From DASQFD01 sp035633255 (GTDB taxonomy: Bacteria > Actinomycetota > Actinomycetes > Actinomycetales > Dermatophilaceae): 11,435 nucleotides of DNA. How positions within the stretch are numbered: position 1 is the stretch's first letter; every line of letters starts with the position of its first letter. The translations under genes were made by a program, and so were the position numbers. Of this stretch, positions 5,371 through 11,435 are shown piece after piece. A model generated the notes under the pieces. That model was not told the DNA's origin and searched no databases. It saw only the letters and a program-made list of their open reading frames with translations. The stretch lies in NCBI GenBank assembly GCA_035633255.1, contig DASQFD010000050.1, positions 1-11,435 of the forward strand, in the 5' to 3' direction.

Positions 5371-7111
5371 CGCGCGCCCCGGAGCCGGCCGAGCCGGGGC
5401 CAGGTGAGGAAGGCCTCGGCCTCGAGGGCGGCGGCCACCACTCGGGGCAGGTCCCGCGCGGTCGGGTACACGAGGAATCTGGGCTGCCACGCCGGCTGGA
5501 ACTTCGCGTTGAAGCGGTAGAGGCTCTCGATCTGCAGGCGGCGGGAGGCGAGCAGCACGACCTGTCGCCAGGCCCGCAGCATCGGGCCGGCCCCGAGCCG
5601 CTCCCCGCGCTCGAGGGTGGAGCGGAAGACGGCGAAGTTCAGCGACATCCGGCGCACCCCCAGACGCGGCGCGGCGCGCAGGACGTCGACGATGAGCAGC
5701 TCGTTGACGCCCGGTCCGCGTCGCGGTCCCAGCGCATGACGTCGAGCGAGAGCCCGTCCCGGCCCCACGGGACGAGCTGCAGGAAGGCACGCACCACCCC
5801 ATCCTGCCGGGCGGCGGCGAAGACGCAGTCACCGTCGCGGTCGTCGAGGAGGCGCCCGAGCGCCATCGAGAAGCCACGCTCGGTGTCCGAGCCCCGCCAG
5901 GCGGCGGCGTCCACCAGGGCGCGGCGCCGCACGGCGTCCGCCACGTCGCGAACCCGGAGGACTTCGGTGACGTACCCCGCCCGCTCGACGCGGCCGACCA
6001 TCTGCCGGACGTTGCGCATCGGCCGGCCGGTGAGCGCGAAGGTGGTGGCGTCGAGGACCGCCTCGTCACCGAGCTCGAGAGCGTGGGCGCCGGTCTCCCG
6101 GACCCACACCCGGCCGGCTCGCTCCGAGCAGCCGAGGACCGCGGGCGTCCACGCGTAGGCCTCGGCGAGCCCGGTGAAGGCCGCCATCGCCCCTGGCCAG
6201 GCCTCCGGGTCCCCGATCGGGTCGCCGCTGGAGAGCGCCACGCCGGAGACCACCCGGTAGACCACGCCCGCCTTCCCGCTCGGCGACCAGACCACGCCCT
6301 TGTCCGACCGGAGGGAGAAGTAGGCGAGGGAGTCCGGGTGCCGGTCCAGCAGGGCGCAGAGCCGCACCTCGTCATCGACGCTCGCTCCGGGCCGCGGCTC
6401 GGGGGGGCGCAGCACGAGGTATGCCGTGACGAGCGCCGTCATCAGCCCCAGGCCGAGCAGCAGCGACCCCAGGACATCACCGGCCCGGTCGCTCGTGAAC
6501 CTCAGCGGCCCCTCCGCGCCGACGAGCCCGGCGCCGACCTGGCGCAGGGTCGGCCATGCCGACGGCGGGCCGCCCACCACGTCGCCGCGGGCCATCCACA
6601 CCGCAGCGACCCCCACGACGAGCGAGACCGCGAGCAGGATGACCAGCGCCCGGACGGCGCGCCACCGGGTGCCGGGGTCGCCCAGGGCCGGGAAGGCGTC
6701 GCGGTGGCGAACCATGAGGGCCACCCCGGCCAGAGACAGCAGCGCGGGCGCGACCTCCGCCTTGGCCACGTGCAGGAGGAGGGAGGCGGCGAGGAGGCCG
6801 ACGGCGGCCCGCCACGCCCGGCGCTTCCGCCGCTTGAGCGAGTGGCCGAGGATGAGCAGGAGGACGCCCGAGACCACCGTCGCGGCCGCCGCGGCGTCCG
6901 AGAGGGCGCCGGGCAGGATGTCGGTGACCGGCGCCAGCCGCACTCGCCAGGAGTGGAGCAGGCCGGTGAGCACGTCGACGGCCCCGATGATGTAGGTGAC
7001 GTTGCCCAGCACCCGGGGTGCCCGTTTGGAGTCGTGCCCCACGGACCGGCTGGGGGGGACCGGAGCAGGCGGCCCGGTGACACGGGGCGGGGTCGTGCCC
7101 CGGGCGGTCAC
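5367..7111 (-). pseudogene. DUF2156 (lysylphosphatidylglycerol synthase-like) membrane protein, frameshifted
   Basis: The N-terminal part (residues 1-240) has six predicted membrane segments, at about 35-54, 74-92, 100-117, 120-134, 153-173 and 211-234. Residues 250 onward form a DUF2156/GNAT-like domain related to the aminoacyl-phosphatidylglycerol synthases of the MprF/LysX group (YFSLRSDKGVVWSPSGKAG, SSGDPIGDPEAWPGAM, DATTFALTGRPMRNVRQM). Such enzymes move an amino acid from tRNA to a membrane lipid, but the substrate here is unknown. After residue 465 (MRWDRDAD) the frame is lost and stops at 5639. The expected continuation PGVNELLIVDVLRAAPRLGV, then MSLNFAVFRSTLERGE and LYRFNAKFQPAW, is in another frame to 5367. 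One C missing from a C-run near 5713 explains it; repaired length is about 581 residues. The GTG start at 7111 overlaps the folE stop, and its own TGA overlaps the folP GTG. This is either a recent mutation or a sequencing error. Confidence 0.82.
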
Positions 7112-7708
7112 CGCTTGCCGCCGACGAGCAGCGCCATGGCCTCGGCGCGGGTGGCGGGGTCGCGCAGCTGGCCGCGGACGGCCGAGGTGATGGTGCGCGC
7201 CCCGGGCTTCTTCACCCCCCGCATGGACATGCACAGGTGCTCGGCCTCGAGGACGACGATCACTCCCTGGGCACCGAGGTGCTCGACGAGGGCGTCCGCG
7301 ACCTGGGTCGTGATCCGCTCCTGCACCTGCGGGCGCTTGGCGAAGACGTCGACGAGCCGGGCGAGCTTGGACAGCCCGGTGACCCGGCCGTCCTCGGCCG
7401 GGATGTAGCCGACGTGGGCGACCCCGTGGAAGGGCAGCAGGTGGTGCTCGCACGTGCTGTAGACCTCGATGTCGCGCACGAGGATCATCTCGTCGTGGTC
7501 GATGGAGAACCTCGTGGCCAGGATCGTCGCAGGGTCCTCCCACAGGCCGGAGTAGAGCTGGCCCAGGGCCCGGGCGACCCGGCCGGGGGTGTCGAGCAGG
7601 CCCTCCCGGTCGGGGTCCTCCCCCAGTGCGATCAGCAGCTCCCGCACCGCCGCCTCGGCGCGTGGGCTGTCCACCCGGCCGAGGGCAGGGGTGGCCTGCG
7701 CGAGCGTG

Positions 7709-7737
<29 letters not shown>
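7108..7737 (-). CDS. folE: GTP cyclohydrolase I
   Basis: This 209-residue enzyme opens GTP to 7,8-dihydroneopterin triphosphate, the first step of folate synthesis. Family motifs are complete: LLDTPGRVARAL, YSTCEHHLLPFHG with Zn ligands Cys96 and His99, GYIPAEDGRVTGLSKLARLV, RPQVQERIT, and EHLCMSMRGVKKPGA with the third Zn ligand Cys169, then RTITSAVRG. The first 22 residues are variable. The GTG at 7737 overlaps the end of ftsH by 29 nt. A GTG at 7731 or 7674 (V22) is also possible, and none has a strong ribosome-binding site, so the exact start is uncertain. The TGA at 7108 overlaps the next gene's GTG (GTGA). Its product, after phosphate removal, feeds FolB further down the cluster. Confidence 0.94.
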
Positions 7738-9820
<2,083 letters not shown>

Positions 9821-9900
9821 GAACGTCGCGGGGCGGTCGCCCCGATCCTCCTGATCGGTCGGTCGTCCTCCCACGACCGGCTGCTGGCGCGGGGGTGTTC
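9821..9900 (-). promoter_or_regulatory. Structured 5' leader of ftsH (three packed hairpins)
   Basis: Between a candidate -10 and the ftsH ATG, three perfect hairpins lie almost end to end in RNA sense. GGTCGT-GGGAGG-ACGACC is at 9878-9861, CCGATC-AGGAG-GATCGG at 9858-9842, and GGGGC-GACC-GCCCC at 9843-9830. The first two present purine-rich, Shine-Dalgarno-like sequence in their loops. The second and third share bases, so they cannot both form fully. AGGAGG (9852-9847) is too far from the ATG at 9820 (26 nt) unless the third hairpin forms, which would leave about 12 nt. A regulatory role is inference. If translation starts at the GTG at 9874, these bases are coding. Confidence 0.35.
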
Positions 9901-9906
9901 ACGCTA
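9901..9906 (-). promoter_or_regulatory. Possible ftsH promoter -10 (TAGCGT)
   Basis: The minus strand reads GGTAGCGTGAACA. TAGCGT fits the TAnnnT -10 pattern common in high-GC actinobacteria and would place the start of transcription near 9894, some 75 nt before the ATG. No convincing -35 is seen at 16-18 bp. It lies in the only sizeable gap between hpt and the ftsH-folate cluster. Confidence 0.35.
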
Positions 9907-9929
9907 CCGCCCGACCCAGGGCCGCCGCG

Positions 9930-9952
9930 GCGCGTCGACCGTTCGAACGCGC
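9930..9952. other. Inverted repeat between hpt and ftsH
   Basis: GCGCGT (9930-9935) pairs with ACGCGC (9947-9952) around an 11-base loop, and the stem can extend past one mismatch. It lies 48 bp downstream of the hpt stop. It could end or slow transcription from hpt, but no T-run follows on either strand, so I do not call it an intrinsic terminator. Confidence 0.3.
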
Positions 9953-9999
9953 GGCGCCGCCCGGGTGTTCCGACCCCTCCGGTATGCCGGTGCCGCCGC

Positions 10000-10551
10000 T
10001 CAGCTGTAGACGTGCGGTGCCAGCGTGCCCACCACCCGCAGCCCGCGGTACTGCTCGTCGTAGTCCAGGCCGTACCCCACCACGAACTCGTTGGGGATGT
10101 CGAAGCCGACCCAGCGGACGTCCACCTCGACCTTCGCGGCGTCCGGCTTGCGCAGCAGGGTGCAGATCTCCACCGACGCCGGGTGGCGCGACTCCAGGTT
10201 GGACCGGATCCAGGACAGGGTCAGGCCGGAGTCGACGATGTCCTCGACGATGAGCACGTGCCGGCCGGTGATGTCGCCGTCGAGGTCCTTGAGGATCCGC
10301 ACGACGCCGGAGGACTTGGTGCCCGACCCGTAGGACGAGACCGCCATCCAGTCCACGGGGACCGAGACGGGCAGGGCCCGCATGAGGTCGGCCATCACCA
10401 TGACGGCCCCCTTCAGCACCCCGACGAGCAGGAGGTCCTTGTCGGCGTACTCCTCGGCGATGACGGCGGCCAGCTCGTCGAGCTTGGCGTGGATCTGCTC
10501 CTCGCTGAGGAGGACCCGCTCGAGGTCGGTGGCCATGTCGGCAGCGTCCAC
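10000..10551 (-). CDS. hpt: Hypoxanthine(-guanine) phosphoribosyltransferase
   Basis: This 183-residue enzyme salvages hypoxanthine and guanine by joining them to PRPP to give IMP or GMP. It has the type I phosphoribosyltransferase layout: LLLVGVLKGA near the N-terminus, the flexible-loop SSYGSGTKSSG, the PRPP-binding signature VLIVEDIVDSGLTL with its acidic pair, and the purine-contact region PNEFVVGYGLDYDE. I chose the GTG at 10551 because GAAGGA lies about seven bases upstream. The ATG at 10536 has no such site. It lies 74 bp downstream of tilS in the same direction, a pairing conserved in many bacteria, and upstream of ftsH. It is probably co-transcribed with tilS, since no promoter is evident between them. 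Confidence 0.94.
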   Translation of the reverse strand: MDAADMATDLERVLLSEEQIHAKLDELAAVIAEEYADKDLLLVGVLKGAVMVMADLMRALPVSVPVDWMAVSSYGSGTKSSGVVRILKDLDGDITGRHVLIVEDIVDSGLTLSWIRSNLESRHPASVEICTLLRKPDAAKVEVDVRWVGFDIPNEFVVGYGLDYDEQYRGLRVVGTLAPHVYS

Positions 10552-10556
10552 GTCCC

Positions 10557-10565
10557 GTTCCTTCG
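10557..10565 (-). promoter_or_regulatory. Ribosome-binding site deciding the hpt start
   Basis: The minus strand reads CGAAGGAACGGGAC immediately before the GTG at 10551. GAAGGA at this spacing supports the GTG as start, fifteen bases upstream of an alternative ATG. Confidence 0.6.
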
Positions 10566-10625
10566 TCCGCGTCGGCGTCCGGCCCGGCCGGCTCATCCGG
10601 ACCACGACGGCCCGGCCCCGCGAGC

Positions 10626-11435
10626 CTAGTCGCCGGCCGCGGCGCGGGTCACCGAGACCGTGCCCCCCCGGCGCGCGACCCGCAGCCCGCCGGGCACGTG
10701 CACCGCCCCCTGCCCGCGCCAGCGCACCAGGAGCGCGTCGCACGCGTCGGTGTGCCGCGAGGAGAGCGCGGCCCCCGGCGCCCCGGCCGCGAGGAGCAGC
10801 CGTCGCCAGACCCGGCCGCGCACGGCCGTCGGAAGGTCGGCCAGCGCCCGGGCCGACCACGGACCCGCCCCCAGGTCCGCGACCGCGGCCGCCGCGAGGC
10901 CGTCGAGGTGGTCGGCGTCCACGCGCAGCTGGTCGGCGGACCGGGCCAGCGCCGCGCCCACCCCCGGCCCGAGGTCGCGCTCCAGGTCGGCCACCGCGCC
11001 GCGGGCCGCCACCCGACGGTAGGCGGGGTCGGCGTTCATGGGGTCCTCCCACCAGTCCAGCCCCTCGGCGCGGCAGGCGGCCCGGGTCTGCTCGCGGGTG
11101 AGGTCGAGGAGGGGACGGCGCAGCGGGCCCCGGGCCCGCGGCATACCGGAGAGGGAGCGGGCCCCGGAGCCGCGCACCAGGCCCAGCAGCACCTGCTCCG
11201 CCTGGTCGTCTCGGGTGTGGCCGAGCAGCACGACGGGCGCCCGGTGCTCGCGGGCGGCCGCCTCCAGGGCGGCCACCCGGGCGGTGCGGGCGGCGGCCTC
11301 CGGGCCGTCGGCAGATCGCGCGACGGTCACCCGGCGGACCTCGACGGGGTCCAGCCCCAGGCGCCGGCAGGTACCGGCCGCAGCGGCGGCGACCTCCGCG
11401 GAGCCGGGCTGCAGGCCGTGGTCGACGACGACGGC
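10626..11435 (-). CDS. tilS: tRNA(Ile)-lysidine synthetase, 5'-truncated by the window edge
   Basis: The last 269 residues are present, ending at the TAG at 10626; the start lies beyond the right edge. TilS attaches lysine to C34 of tRNA-Ile(CAU), changing its codon reading from AUG to AUA. Visible family blocks are VVVDHGLQPGSAEVAA at the edge, GHTRDDQAEQVLLGLVRGSG, LSGMP with RRPLLDLTREQTRAACRAEG, and DWWEDPMNADPAYRRVAAR. The N-terminal PP-loop (SGGxDS) should lie in the missing part. The protein ends soon after the substrate-binding domain (VHVPGGLRVARRGGTVSV), without the long C-terminal domain of the E. coli enzyme, as is usual in actinobacteria. A GTG at 11330 is internal and not the start, since upstream codons continue the conserved domain. 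Confidence 0.92.
   Translation of the reverse strand, partial: AVVVDHGLQPGSAEVAAAAAGTCRRLGLDPVEVRRVTVARSADGPEAAARTARVAALEAAAREHRAPVVLLGHTRDDQAEQVLLGLVRGSGARSLSGMPRARGPLRRPLLDLTREQTRAACRAEGLDWWEDPMNADPAYRRVAARGAVADLERDLGPGVGAALARSADQLRVDADHLDGLAAAAVADLGAGPWSARALADLPTAVRGRVWRRLLLAAGAPGAALSSRHTDACDALLVRWRGQGAVHVPGGLRVARRGGTVSVTRAAAGD

Noticed and set aside
5700..5725. Programmed frameshifting in the DUF2156 gene
   Set aside because: No slippery heptamer or downstream structure is evident; a missing base in a short C-run explains it more simply.
9830..9878. CsrA/RsmA binding sites (GGA in hairpin loops) in the ftsH leader
   Set aside because: The loops look similar, but CsrA is not characteristic of high-GC Micrococcales and the ANGGA consensus is not well met. 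I kept only the structural observation.

Overview
The window looks like chromosomal DNA from a high-GC Gram-positive actinobacterium, most likely of the Micrococcales (Intrasporangiaceae/Ornithinimicrobiaceae type). This rests on third codon positions that are almost all G or C from about 3.1 kb to the right end, frequent GTG starts, and the actinobacterial gene order tilS-hpt-ftsH-folE-folP-folBK-DUF3180. Genus is inference. Every gene recognised is on the minus strand, so transcription runs from right to left.

Right part (11435 to about 3123), ordinary core genome. It holds a 5'-truncated tilS (tRNA-Ile lysidine synthetase) and hpt (hypoxanthine phosphoribosyltransferase). Then comes ftsH (membrane AAA+ protease), behind a candidate promoter and a leader with three closely packed hairpins. 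The folate cluster follows: folE, a membrane protein with a DUF2156 (lysylphosphatidylglycerol-synthase-like) domain, folP, a fused folB-folK, and a four-helix DUF3180 membrane protein. From ftsH to DUF3180 each gene overlaps the next. Three junctions are the same GTGA tetranucleotide, one is TGATG, and ftsH/folE overlap by about 29 nt. This argues for one translationally coupled transcript. FolE, FolB, FolK and FolP supply four steps of dihydropteroate synthesis from GTP. The DUF2156 gene carries a single-base frameshift near 5713 that splits its C-terminal domain.

Left part (1 to about 3122), accessory and decaying DNA. Just past the folate cluster lies a broken C-terminal remnant of an SGNH/GDSL-type hydrolase. 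Next is a mostly empty stretch with a tandem 14-bp repeat beside an extended -10-like site. Then comes a decayed IS3-family insertion sequence with well-preserved 26-bp terminal inverted repeats and a 4-bp target duplication. Its transposase is broken by several frameshifts and by a deletion that removes the second catalytic Asp. Last is an intact metallo-beta-lactamase-fold hydrolase gene whose codon use is clearly more AT-rich than the core genes, suggesting horizontal acquisition.

I found no convincing new multi-gene system. The points most worth a second look are the structured ftsH leader, the DUF2156 gene embedded and frameshifted inside the folate operon, the IS3 remnant with intact ends, and the possible promoter that the IS may have separated from the metallo-hydrolase gene.
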